A program made the translations under genes and the position numbers. DNA of 64,000 bases, taken from assembly GCF_003600835.1 (NCBI RefSeq), contig NZ_NQYC01000001.1, positions 744,001 to 808,000 on the forward strand, written 5' to 3'. Below, in pieces: positions 56,201 through 64,000 of this stretch. Position 1 is the first letter of the stretch, and the number at the start of each line of letters is the position of its first letter. The DNA comes from Bacillus sp. PK3_68 (GTDB lineage Bacteria > Bacillota > Bacilli > Bacillales > Domibacillaceae). The notes under the pieces were generated by a model. The model had not been told where the DNA came from and did not search any database. It saw nothing but the letters and a program-made list of their open reading frames with translations.

Positions 56201-56217
56201 TTGGCATAAGATTTGCA
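56201..56217 (+). promoter_or_regulatory. Sigma-54 promoter of the DUF3311-SSS operon
   Basis: TTGGCATAAGATTTGCA: GG of the -24 element at 56203-56204 and GC of the -12 element at 56215-56216, ten bases apart as required. It lies 79 bp before the ATG of the DUF3311 gene. Nearly the same sequence recurs at 58027-58043. Confidence 0.88.
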
Positions 56218-56295
56218 CTATTAAAGAAAACTAAAGAAAGGATGACCAGCTTGTAACAGCTAGTGAAAATGTATGGAGAAAAAAGGAGGATGAGG

Positions 56296-56514
56296 ATGAG
56301 CAGAGGAAAAGTGACATTATGTTTCTTTGTATTTAATTGGATCGTACTAAGTACATTAGTCGTTCCACCCATTTTTAAATATTTCAATCGTATAGAACCA
56401 TGGATATTTGGATTACCGTTCCTGCAATTTTGGATTATTTGCGTTTGTTTTCTTATCTCTATTTCATTAATTGTTTGGTACATCGTTGAAGATAAAAGAG
56501 GTGAACTTGATTGA
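56296..56514 (+). CDS. DUF3311 small membrane protein, symporter partner
   Basis: 72 residues from ATG 56296 (AAAGGAGG six bases upstream). Two membrane helices (VTLCFFVFNWIVLSTLVVPP at about 6-25; IICVCFLISISLIVWYIV at about 48-65). DUF3311 proteins are encoded in front of SSS-family symporters, as in YhjC-YhjB of Bacillus subtilis. It overlaps the symporter gene by four bases (TTGA), so translational coupling is likely. Its exact role is unknown; it may help assembly or stability. Confidence 0.88.
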   Translation: MSRGKVTLCFFVFNWIVLSTLVVPPIFKYFNRIEPWIFGLPFLQFWIICVCFLISISLIVWYIVEDKRGELD

Positions 56515-57992
56515 ATACACTTATTTCTGTACTAGTCATCACCATATTTTTGATTGCCAACGGTTTAATTATTAAAAAATTCCATAAAAAACAAGATAGT
56601 TTTGAAGAATACGCAGTAGGTGGCCGATCGTTTCCTTGGATTCTAAGTTTGTTTGGCTTTTTAGGTGCCTTTTATGTTGGGTCTTTATATACAGGATCCA
56701 TTGGATATTCTTCTAGTTTCGGTGTATATGCTCAATTTTCAGCTGTTTATGCTGTAGGGACAACGTTAACGATGTATATTATGGCTCGTCCTGTTTGGAA
56801 GTGGGGAAAAGAATATAATTTAGAGACGAATGCGGACTATGCTGAACTAAGGTATGATAGCAAACCGTTTGGCTTATTTATTGGAATTACAACGTTTTTA
56901 TTTTGGGTTCCATGGCTCATTATTGAAATGCAAACCCTAGGTTACCTCGTATCCGCCGCCACTTATGGAGCTGTTCCTTTTAACCTTGGTTTATTCATTA
57001 TTAGTGCCTTTGTTCTTATTTACTCCTTCCTTGGAGGCATGAGGGCAGGTACAATCGGCGATCTTTTTCAAGGGATATTTTTTACCTTTGTAGGAAGTGC
57101 AACCGTCATTTATCTCTTATACAAAGTGTATGGAGGGGTCACCCCAATGTTTGAAATGATGGCGGAGCAGCTACCTGATCATTTAATTATTAATGAGAAA
57201 TTTGGGCTTTGGGCGTGGAGTTCGGCGATCATTACAGGGACCTTTGGTGGCATGATGAATCCAGGAATCTTCAATCGTTTATACATGTCTGATAGTGTTA
57301 AATCTGCTAAGAAGGCAGCCTTGGTCGTTCCAATTATTGGATCTATCTTTGTCATTTTAGTTATGTGGCTAGCATTAGGCGGAAGTTTATTGGATGGATA
57401 TCCGAAGGATCCGCAGGAAGGTGGATTTTGGATTGCCAAAACTTATGGTGGTCCAGTTGTTTTGGGCCTAATGGGAATCTTTGCTTTATCAGCAAGTATG
57501 TCGACAATTAGCGCTATGTCTACAACCTCATCCATTATCATCGGCAAACATTTTACAAGTCAAAAATTAAGTCGCGATCAAAAGTTGAAATACTCAAAAC
57601 TTTTCACATTAGCAATTGGGTTATTATGCATGGCCATTGCGACAATGGACCTTCCCATGGTTACGACTATTACTCTCTATGTATATGAATGCCTCGTTCA
57701 AGTCGCTCCCGCTCTTTTATTAGGAATGTACTGGAAACGGGCAAATAAATATGGAGCAGCAGTTGGGACAATAACTGGTATGGTGATTGTTTTATTAAAA
57801 GAACCCTTTCCGTGGCTCATTACGTGGGCAAATGGTGTATCAGCTGGATTACTTGGATTAGCAGTAAATCTAATTCTTTTTGTTACCATATCTCTTGTTA
57901 CTCCGAAGCCTTCACATGTTAATGAACTTTTCAATGTATTAGATACACGTGCTACTATTCGAAATGGGAAGAAAACTGCTAGTGTGTCTTAA
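56511..57992 (+). CDS. Sodium/solute symporter (SSS family)
   Basis: 493 residues from TTG 56511; about 13 membrane helices. SSS features: FEEYAVGGRSFPWILSLFGF near 29-48, YIMARPVWKWGKEYN, the long WSSAIITGTFGGMMNPGIFN region (about 241-260), and ASMSTISAMSTTSSIIIGKH near 330. It imports a small solute with sodium; related proteins carry pantothenate, proline, acetate or other carboxylates, so the solute cannot be named. It is under the sigma-54 promoter at 56201, and therefore probably brings in the substrate that the neighbouring amidohydrolase and amidases process. Confidence 0.92.
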   Translation: MNTLISVLVITIFLIANGLIIKKFHKKQDSFEEYAVGGRSFPWILSLFGFLGAFYVGSLYTGSIGYSSSFGVYAQFSAVYAVGTTLTMYIMARPVWKWGKEYNLETNADYAELRYDSKPFGLFIGITTFLFWVPWLIIEMQTLGYLVSAATYGAVPFNLGLFIISAFVLIYSFLGGMRAGTIGDLFQGIFFTFVGSATVIYLLYKVYGGVTPMFEMMAEQLPDHLIINEKFGLWAWSSAIITGTFGGMMNPGIFNRLYMSDSVKSAKKAALVVPIIGSIFVILVMWLALGGSLLDGYPKDPQEGGFWIAKTYGGPVVLGLMGIFALSASMSTISAMSTTSSIIIGKHFTSQKLSRDQKLKYSKLFTLAIGLLCMAIATMDLPMVTTITLYVYECLVQVAPALLLGMYWKRANKYGAAVGTITGMVIVLLKEPFPWLITWANGVSAGLLGLAVNLILFVTISLVTPKPSHVNELFNVLDTRATIRNGKKTASVS

Positions 57993-58026
57993 AAATTGAA
58001 CTCTTGATCGTTCAGCGAATGAATAT

Positions 58027-58043
58027 TTGGCATAGGATTTGCA
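58027..58043 (+). promoter_or_regulatory. Sigma-54 promoter of amidohydrolase copy C
   Basis: TTTGGCATAGGATTTGCA-type site: GG at 58029-58030 and GC at 58041-58042, ten bases apart. It lies 45 bp before the ATG. An inverted repeat TGAAC-N8-GTTCA at about 57995-58012 is next to it. Confidence 0.88.
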
Positions 58044-58087
58044 TTATTCATTATGAAACTAAAATCTTTGAAATGGAGTGATTCAAA

Positions 58088-59716
58088 ATGTTGGTTCAAC
58101 AAAAAGCTGATGTTATTTTATCAAGCGATGCTGTTTTTACTGGGCTCACGGATCAACCTCATCCAGCGGCTATTGCCATTATCGACAACAAAATTGCTGC
58201 AATTGGCTCAAAGGAAGATATCAAATCATTCATCGGCGAACATACACAGATTCATCAATACGGCGATCAATTAATTATGCCAGGGTTCCATGATTTCCAT
58301 CTCCATATTATGATGGGAGGCCTTGCTTTAAATAGTGTAAACCTATTTAAAGCACGTTCAGAAGAAGAAACAGTACAAATGGTTGCTGATTATGCGAGGA
58401 AAAACCCAGACGACCCATGGATTATCGGGTTTAAATGGGATGCAGGCCGTTGGGACAACAATGGCTTACCCAGCCGTTCGTCATTAGATCAAGTAATTTC
58501 AGATCGACCGATTTTATTATTTTCTTTAGACAGTCATTACTCTTGGGTAAATAGTAAAGCGTTAGAGATAGCTAATATTACGAGGGATACAGGTGATCCT
58601 TCATACGGTTACATCGAAAAAGACATTCATGGCGAACCGACCGGAATCTTAGTTGAAAAAGCAACGGAATTAGTGGCTGACCATGCCTTTGACCTCTCAC
58701 GAACAGATAAGAGAAACTTGCTGCAACATTTCTTACGACACGCAGCCAGCTATGGTGTCACCTCTGTTAATAATATGTATGGTGCAAATAGCAAACTGGA
58801 TGATTTTAATATAATGAAAGAATTTGAAGAAAATGGAGAGCTGACTGCACGAATTCACTTATTCCCTGTTCTTGATGGAAGTCTCGAACAAGCGAAGCAG
58901 CTTCGCAAGCACTATGCCTCTGACAAACTGCGGGTATCCGGTTTAAAGCAATTTATAGACGGTGTTGTTTCTAACTCAACGGCTTATATGATTGAGCCCT
59001 ATTCAGATGATCCAACAATGTGTGCAAGCCCAGCGTTCCCGCCTGAAACGATTAAAGAATGGGTCGCCGCAGCGGATAAAGAAGGATTTAGCGTTCGTTT
59101 TCACGCGATTGGAGATGCTGCCATTCGTTTAGCCTTAGATGCTTATGAAGGAGCACAAAAAGCAAATGGAGTAAGAGATTCCCGTCATTCCATTGAACAC
59201 ATTGAAGTCATTCACCCTGATGATATTCCACGCTTTCACAAATTGGGAGTGATGGCATCCATGCAGCCCGGTCTTCTTGCCAATACAGAACGCAACTTGT
59301 ATGTTTCACGGATTGGAGAACAACGTTCGAAAAAGGCATTTGCCCTTCATTCATTACAAGAAGCTGGAGCGAAACTCGCCCTTTCAACAGATTTTCCGAT
59401 TGATCCTTTAAATCCAATGCACCAAATTCATAAAGCTGTTACACGGATCGACAGTAGTGGCACAAACGCTTGGAATGCTGAAGAACGCATTACCTTGTCA
59501 GACGCATTAAAAGCATATACGCATGGATCTGCTTACGGTACCTTTAGAGAACATGAATTAGGAACGCTTGAGGTCGGAAAGTTAGCCGACATTGTCGTAC
59601 TGGATCGAAATCTTTTCGAAGTGCCTGAAGAAGAAATTTTAAACACAGAAGCGATACTTACTGTAGCCGATGGAAAAGTAGTGTTCGATAAGAGCAAACA
59701 TGCACAAGAGGTATAA
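58088..59716 (+). CDS. YtcJ-like amidohydrolase, copy C
   Basis: 542 residues, same family and full length as the gene at 40282-41913 and about two-thirds identical by eye. Metal HxH in GFHDFHLHIMMGG, RFHAIGDAAIRLALDAYEGA, SIEHIEVIHPDDIPR and the Asp of STDFPIDPLNP are all present. The start is ATG 58088 (TGGAGTG upstream). Unlike copies A and B it points rightward and is directly behind its own sigma-54 promoter. The paralogues may serve different inducers or related substrates. Confidence 0.93.
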   Translation: MLVQQKADVILSSDAVFTGLTDQPHPAAIAIIDNKIAAIGSKEDIKSFIGEHTQIHQYGDQLIMPGFHDFHLHIMMGGLALNSVNLFKARSEEETVQMVADYARKNPDDPWIIGFKWDAGRWDNNGLPSRSSLDQVISDRPILLFSLDSHYSWVNSKALEIANITRDTGDPSYGYIEKDIHGEPTGILVEKATELVADHAFDLSRTDKRNLLQHFLRHAASYGVTSVNNMYGANSKLDDFNIMKEFEENGELTARIHLFPVLDGSLEQAKQLRKHYASDKLRVSGLKQFIDGVVSNSTAYMIEPYSDDPTMCASPAFPPETIKEWVAAADKEGFSVRFHAIGDAAIRLALDAYEGAQKANGVRDSRHSIEHIEVIHPDDIPRFHKLGVMASMQPGLLANTERNLYVSRIGEQRSKKAFALHSLQEAGAKLALSTDFPIDPLNPMHQIHKAVTRIDSSGTNAWNAEERITLSDALKAYTHGSAYGTFREHELGTLEVGKLADIVVLDRNLFEVPEEEILNTEAILTVADGKVVFDKSKHAQEV

Positions 59717-59937
59717 TCAGGCACTCTCATTGAATAATTCCCGAAAGTTTTTCCAGTCAAACATTAGAAAGAAATAGTTTACCAAGATAAATATTTTAAA
59801 ACGAATGATAATTTCTCATTATTATGAAGTGATTTCTTACGTAAAGTATTGGGTTTTTCCCTATCATGATGGGGCATCCATATTGAATTATTTGAATAAT
59901 AGATCAAAGAAAAGATTGATTTCAGGAGGAATAGAAG

Positions 59938-60849
59938 ATGAGCGAAAAAATAACGATTGGATTAATTCAAATAAAATGCGGGACAAACATTGAGGAAAAT
60001 GTTGAGTACTCAATGGAGAAAATTGAAGAAGCCGCACGTAGAGGGGCACAAATTATTTGCTTACAAGAACTTTTTAATGCGCAATACTTCCCTCAAACGG
60101 TGAACGTTGATCATTACAACCTTGCAGAGTCTGTAGGAAGCCCAACCCTCCAAAGGATGAGTGAACTTGCCAAAAAACTAGAGATTGTTCTTATTGTGCC
60201 ATTTTATGAGAAAGCCGGACGCGGCGTTTATTTTAATAGTGCAGCCATTTTTGATGCAGACGGTTCTTATCTTGGAACCACTCGAAAAAATCATATTCCT
60301 GATGGGCCCCAATATCATGAGAAATATTACTTTATTCCAGGGAATACAGGCTATCCAGTCTATGAAACCCGTTATGGAAAAATCGGAGTCGGAATTTGCT
60401 GGGATGAATGGTTCCCAGAGGTTGCTCGAATCTTAGCTCTGCAAGGAGCCGATATTCTATTTTACCCTTCAGCGATTGGTTCAGAACCTGATCATCCTGA
60501 ACTCTCAACTCATAGCGCTTGGGAAAAGGCAATTTCTGCCCATGGCATTTCGAACGGGGTGTTTGTAGCAGCGGTAAACCGTGTTGGGCAAGAAAAAGAT
60601 ATGAGTTTCTACGGCGGAAGTTTTGTAAGCAATCCGCTAGGAGAGATTTTACAGTCATTGGATGATAAAGAAGGAATTTTAATTCAAGAAATCGATAAAC
60701 AAGACATAGACTCCACCCGAAACTTGCTTCAGTTTTTACGTGATCGCCGGACAGATACTTATGGTCTGATATTAGAAAAAGAAGCGCTTCAAAGGGCTAA
60801 AAAGATGCCTTCTCCTGAGTCAAACAACATTCTTGTACAAACGAAGTAG
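59938..60849 (+). CDS. N-carbamoylputrescine amidase-like nitrilase
   Basis: 303 residues with an intact Glu-Lys-Cys triad: Glu44 (LQELFNAQYF), Lys117 (TTRKNHIPDG) and Cys154 (GVGICWDEWFPE). The RKNHIP-x-x-x-x-YHEKYYFIPG segment and the FYGGSFVSNPLGE end are typical of the AguB/beta-ureidopropionase branch, which releases CO2 and ammonia from N-carbamoyl amines. AGGAGGA precedes the ATG. The agmatine-deiminase-like gene follows 430 bp later, which fits a two-step agmatine-to-putrescine route, though a terminator separates the genes. Confidence 0.9.
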   Translation: MSEKITIGLIQIKCGTNIEENVEYSMEKIEEAARRGAQIICLQELFNAQYFPQTVNVDHYNLAESVGSPTLQRMSELAKKLEIVLIVPFYEKAGRGVYFNSAAIFDADGSYLGTTRKNHIPDGPQYHEKYYFIPGNTGYPVYETRYGKIGVGICWDEWFPEVARILALQGADILFYPSAIGSEPDHPELSTHSAWEKAISAHGISNGVFVAAVNRVGQEKDMSFYGGSFVSNPLGEILQSLDDKEGILIQEIDKQDIDSTRNLLQFLRDRRTDTYGLILEKEALQRAKKMPSPESNNILVQTK

Positions 60850-61279
60850 TCCGTTCCGTTTCATATCAAGTCGCCAAGAGACTTTCCCTTTGAATAAATT
60901 ATGCTCTTCCACAACTGGGCACCCTTCTTCTTCAGATTAAGAGTATCAGCATATCCAAGATTTAAATAGTAGTTTCAAGTCAGTTGTCATGTACACCAGA
61001 AACATTTAGAAAAGGCTTTAATTTGTTTTTGAATGATAAAACCATATAATGCTTTTTCATTATCATTATATGGTTTTTCTTTATTCTACTAAGTCCACTC
61101 ATTGTTAAATCCGCTATATCGAGAAAATTGCAACCCTGGAATTATCTTAAAACTCAGAACATTAATCAAGCGTATTTTTCTGTATTGAACGATAAGGAGG
61201 TGATGAAAAGAAGTCACATCCATCATCGTTAAAAGCATAAAACATTGAGAGGAAAATTATTTTATAAAGGAGAGTTTAG
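60850..61279. other. Intergenic region with terminator and leader
   Basis: About 430 bp. A terminator is at 61038-61080. Upstream of the exported enzyme a perfect AAGGAGGTGATG (about 61195-61206) opens only nine codons, with no space between site and ATG; probably not translated efficiently. Confidence 0.4.
61038..61080 (+). terminator. Intrinsic terminator after the amidase gene
   Basis: AAACCATATAATG (about 61038-61051) pairs with CATTATATGGTTT (61064-61076), followed by TTCTTTATT. Confidence 0.8.
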
Positions 61280-62584
61280 ATGAAAAAGAACTATTGGTGC
61301 AACTTTAAGATGTTTTTTGTTGTTTTAAGTGTGTTTTTGATTAGCTTCTCCTCCTCCGCTTCTGCTAATAACGGAGAAAACAATAAGCTTATAATAGGAA
61401 ATAACGGGTATTCGTTCCCTGCTGAATGGGAGAAGCAAAGTGCCGTATGGCTAGTGTGGGAATGGAATGAGTTTGGTGAGACGACTACTGATGAACAGCA
61501 TAAAGTGACCGCTCAAATCATTGAAGCCCTGCATGCTCACAATGTAAAAGTGGAACTTATCCTTAAAACAGGAGGAGATTCCAAGGAAAAGGTTTTAACC
61601 TTCTTAAGGGCTTATAATGTGGATCCTAAGAAAATTAACTTTCGAGAATATGAGAGACCCTATGCATTTATTAGAGATTTTGGGCCACTGTTTCTGAAAA
61701 ATAATGAAGGTAAAGCAATGATTGCAGACTTTGCTTTTGATTTTTATGGAACATGGGACAGAGAAACAGCACAGCCCATTGCCGATGTTCGCAAGGCAAT
61801 GGCTCAAGAGTTAAACATCCCACTATTATCATCTGACTTTGTCGCAGAAGGTGGAGGCATAGAAGTAAATGGTGAGGGGGTAATGATGACCTATAAGGAC
61901 ACAGCACTTCAGCGCAACCCTGGGAAAACTCTTCAGGAAATCGAGAAGGAATACTTGAGGGTTTATGGGCAAAAGAAGATCATTTGGCTGGAGAGAAGTC
62001 CTCTATCTGATAAATTAACGCCTGATGGAAGTCCCATTATTGATAACTTCTTTGGAAATGGGGCCAATGGTCATGTGGATGAGGTGGCTAGATTTGTTGA
62101 TCCACATACCGTTTTAGTGGCCCAAATTTCTGAGGAAGCACGCAACAGCAACAATTTAGAAAAAGAAGATTACGAAAGAATAGAAGAAGTAGTTCAGACG
62201 TTAAAACGCTCAACAGATGTAAATGGAAAGCCATTCAAGATTATTCGTGTCCCCTTTCCTGATTTAGAGCTGGTTTGGAATGAACATACTGTCCAAGAAG
62301 GAGATATCTATCCGCAATTCGGATTTAAACCTGGGGAGAAAGTGTATCAAATTCCGGCAGTAAGCTACCTGAACTTCTTAATCTCCAATGGTGTCGTCAT
62401 TTCGGCGAAGTATTGGGAACCAGGAAAGCCAGAACAGTTGAAGCAATTAGATGAACAGTCTAAAGCTATACTTCAAAGAGCATTCCCTGGTCGCGAAATT
62501 GTCCAAATCAATCCAATTGAAATCAACTGGTGGGGCGGCGGTATTCACTGTATCACTCAACAGCAACCTGTGTATACACCTTAA
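61280..62584 (+). CDS. Exported agmatine-deiminase-like enzyme (PAD_porph family)
   Basis: 434 residues with a signal peptide (about 1-30: basic start, VVLSVFLISFSSSASA). The guanidino-modifying fold follows: IRDFGPLF (Asp133), EGGGIEVNG (about 195-203), NGHVDEVARF (His), and the nucleophile Cys424 in GGGIHCITQQQ. These are the residues used to convert agmatine to N-carbamoylputrescine and ammonia, or arginine side chains to citrulline. Export is unusual for agmatine deiminase. The ribosome site AAAGGAGAG precedes the ATG. Its neighbour encodes an N-carbamoylputrescine amidase-like enzyme, which acts inside the cell. Confidence 0.9.
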   Translation: MKKNYWCNFKMFFVVLSVFLISFSSSASANNGENNKLIIGNNGYSFPAEWEKQSAVWLVWEWNEFGETTTDEQHKVTAQIIEALHAHNVKVELILKTGGDSKEKVLTFLRAYNVDPKKINFREYERPYAFIRDFGPLFLKNNEGKAMIADFAFDFYGTWDRETAQPIADVRKAMAQELNIPLLSSDFVAEGGGIEVNGEGVMMTYKDTALQRNPGKTLQEIEKEYLRVYGQKKIIWLERSPLSDKLTPDGSPIIDNFFGNGANGHVDEVARFVDPHTVLVAQISEEARNSNNLEKEDYERIEEVVQTLKRSTDVNGKPFKIIRVPFPDLELVWNEHTVQEGDIYPQFGFKPGEKVYQIPAVSYLNFLISNGVVISAKYWEPGKPEQLKQLDEQSKAILQRAFPGREIVQINPIEINWWGGGIHCITQQQPVYTP

Positions 62585-62734
62585 TAAGACTTTCTAAGCA
62601 AGAATAAAGTTATAGGGGAAAAACCATTGTTTAAATACAATTAATGATTCTGCGTGGTAGCATTCTTTCCGTTTATCAACGAAAGGGTTCGAAAGGGTCT
62701 GACTCCGACCCCCTGTTGATTGGAATGTAAAAGA

Positions 62735-62803
62735 CTGCAGGTAAACTCAAGTTTCATGGAGTTTGTCTGCAGCCTGAAAGGATTCTACAGCGTAGAATCC
62801 TTT
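62735..62803. terminator. Two hairpins between convergent genes
   Basis: First: CTGCAGGTAAACTC (62735-62748) with 62759-62772, imperfect. Second: AAAGGATTCTAC (62777-62788) with GTAGAATCCTTT (62792-62803), perfect, followed by ATTTTTA. They separate the rightward deiminase gene from the leftward amidohydrolase. Confidence 0.8.
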
Positions 62804-62816
62804 ATTTTTAACTATA

Positions 62817-64000
62817 TTAATTTCCGGTTAATGCCTTCGTATGTTCAAATACAACCTTTCCATCAACAATTGTTACCTGCACTTTCGTATCCGGTATGTC
62901 TTCGGTGGGTATGTCAAAAAGATTTTTCTCTAACACAACAATATCCGCCAGCTTCCCTGCCTCTAATGTCCCTAATTCCTGCTCTCTAAATGAGCCGTAC
63001 GCAGGGCCGGCTGTGTAAGCTTTCAATGCTTCAGCAAGTGTGATGCGCTCATGCGGATGCCACACAGCTTCTCCGCTGCTGTCAATTCTCGTTACCGCAC
63101 GGTAAATTTGTAAAAGCGGATTCAAGACATCAATGGGAAAATCCGTCCCAAACGCCAATTTCGCCCCGGCTTCTTGCAATGTCTTGATCGGAAACACATA
63201 CTTTTCTCGCTCAGAACCAATCCGATCCGTGTACACCCCCCGCTCAGACATCGCAAAGTGATCCGGCTGCATGGACGCCGTCACGCCAAGCTCTTTGAAG
63301 CGCGGGATATCATCAGGGTGAATCACTTCGACATGTTCAACCGAATGGCGCGAATCCCGCTTGCCATTTGTCTTTTGCGCTTCCTCATAGGCATCTAAAG
63401 CCAGACGGATCGCTCCATCGCCAATTGCATGAAAGCGAATGCTAAATCCTTCTTTATCCGCTTCAACCACCCATTTTTTAAACGTTTCCGGAGGGAAGGA
63501 TGCCTCTCCCCGAGTGTCGGGTTGGTCAGCATAAGGCTCAAGTAAATAAGCGGTGCGGGCGGTAATGACGCCATCAATAAATTGCTTCAGCCCCGATACA
63601 CGAAGCTTATCCGATTGATACGTCTCCCGCAGTTGTTTCACATGCTCCAAATTGCCATTTAATGCAGGCCATAAATGAATGCGGGCGGTTAATTCTCCTT
63701 TTTCTTCAAATTCTTTGAATACATCATAATCATTAAGCATTTCCAATGCCTCTATTGCAAATAAGTCGTGAACGGCAGTTATTCCTAAGCTTGCGGCATG
63801 ATTAAGGAAATTAGCGAACAGTTCCCGCTTTTGTTCTTTTGTAAAATTATAAGCATGACGGAATACTGCATCCATGGCTTTTTCGTACAACAGACCGTCG
63901 GGCTCTCCATTTTTGTCTTTGCTGATCATACCGTAAGAAGGATCCTCTGTATCTCGATTAATGTTAGCAATCTCTAAAGCTTTCGTATTCACCCATACGT
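62817..64000 (-). CDS. YtcJ-like amidohydrolase, copy B (N-terminus beyond window)
   Basis: About 394 C-terminal residues are visible; the frame runs off the right edge (it corresponds to residue about 150 onward of the paralogues). RFHAIGDGAIRLALDAYEEA, SVEHVEVIHPDDIPR and FGTDFPID are intact. The stretch 62855-63465 is about 98 percent identical by eye to 40319-40930 of copy A, in the same orientation, whereas the part further upstream is much more divergent. This patchwork suggests recent gene conversion between the copies. Confidence 0.93.
   Translation of the reverse strand, partial: VWVNTKALEIANINRDTEDPSYGMISKDKNGEPDGLLYEKAMDAVFRHAYNFTKEQKRELFANFLNHAASLGITAVHDLFAIEALEMLNDYDVFKEFEEKGELTARIHLWPALNGNLEHVKQLRETYQSDKLRVSGLKQFIDGVITARTAYLLEPYADQPDTRGEASFPPETFKKWVVEADKEGFSIRFHAIGDGAIRLALDAYEEAQKTNGKRDSRHSVEHVEVIHPDDIPRFKELGVTASMQPDHFAMSERGVYTDRIGSEREKYVFPIKTLQEAGAKLAFGTDFPIDVLNPLLQIYRAVTRIDSSGEAVWHPHERITLAEALKAYTAGPAYGSFREQELGTLEAGKLADIVVLEKNLFDIPTEDIPDTKVQVTIVDGKVVFEHTKALTGN

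Noticed and set aside
61195-61240. Nine-codon leader peptide with three His codons before the exported deiminase
   Set aside because: The ribosome site abuts the ATG with no spacing, and no attenuator-type hairpins follow.
1-64000. CRISPR arrays, tRNA or rRNA genes, and intact insertion sequences
   Set aside because: I looked for regularly spaced repeats, cloverleaf-like segments and transposase motifs and found none that I can support.

Overview
The window looks like a chromosomal segment of a Bacillaceae bacterium (a Bacillus-like Firmicute). The grounds are strong AGGAGG-type ribosome binding sites, TTG and GTG starts, moderately low GC, a leucine T-box in front of leuA, FadF/EtfAB of Bacillus type, a NaK-type channel, an excalibur protein and a DUF3311 plus sodium/solute symporter pair. 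No rRNA, tRNA, CRISPR array or intact insertion sequence was seen.

Layout. 1-1.8 kb: leuA (cut by the left edge) and its T-box. 2-20 kb: mostly monocistronic housekeeping and accessory genes: a soluble PAS chemoreceptor, an HTH/DUF3169 pair, a polysaccharide deacetylase, a YitT protein, a WYL regulator with a DJ-1/PfpI protein, an SGNH hydrolase, a NaK-like channel with an altered selectivity filter, a DUF2500 protein, an endolysin-like peptidase, a GGDEF protein, a GyrI-like protein and threonine aldolase. About 10.3-12.1 kb is a decaying stretch: a lipoprotein gene with a stop at codon 3 and a small gene with three internal stops.

20.3-34.7 kb is one long leftward acyl-CoA degradation cluster: ADP-forming acyl-CoA synthetase, two MaoC-fold proteins (one with and one without the catalytic His), a thiolase-fold protein without a Cys nucleophile, a DUF35 zinc-ribbon/OB protein, two acyl-CoA dehydrogenases, an MFS transporter, EtfB, EtfA, FadF and an aldehyde dehydrogenase. 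The gene content resembles the steroid side-chain (igr/Ltp2) retro-aldol module of actinobacteria and suggests activation, dehydrogenation, hydration and aldol cleavage of a branched or cyclic carboxylate, with electrons passed through ETF and FadF to menaquinone. 35-38 kb holds a 703-residue protein of unknown function with a C-terminal Cro/CI helix-turn-helix, and a MOSC protein.

38-64 kb is a catabolic island for amides, N-acyl compounds or peptides: a chemoreceptor; three full or partial YtcJ-like amidohydrolases plus the remnant of another; an APC permease; a C45-type acyltransferase; a divergently transcribed regulator; a beta-lactamase-fold hydrolase; a five-gene oligopeptide ABC transporter; two nitrilase-superfamily proteins (one lacking its Cys); a sigma-54 activator; a DUF3311/SSS transporter pair; and an exported agmatine-deiminase-like enzyme. 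Two sigma-54 promoters with exact GG-N10-GC spacing lie before the transporter pair and the third amidohydrolase. Two sigma-A promoters that share about 60 bp, including flanks, drive the acyltransferase operon and the ABC transporter, so these parts appear co-regulated.

A technical pattern cuts across the window. Five otherwise intact genes (DUF3169, a zinc ribbon, an acyl-CoA dehydrogenase, the C45 acyltransferase and the DppC-like permease) are each broken by exactly one missing base in a homopolymer run. This looks more like sequencing error than true gene loss.
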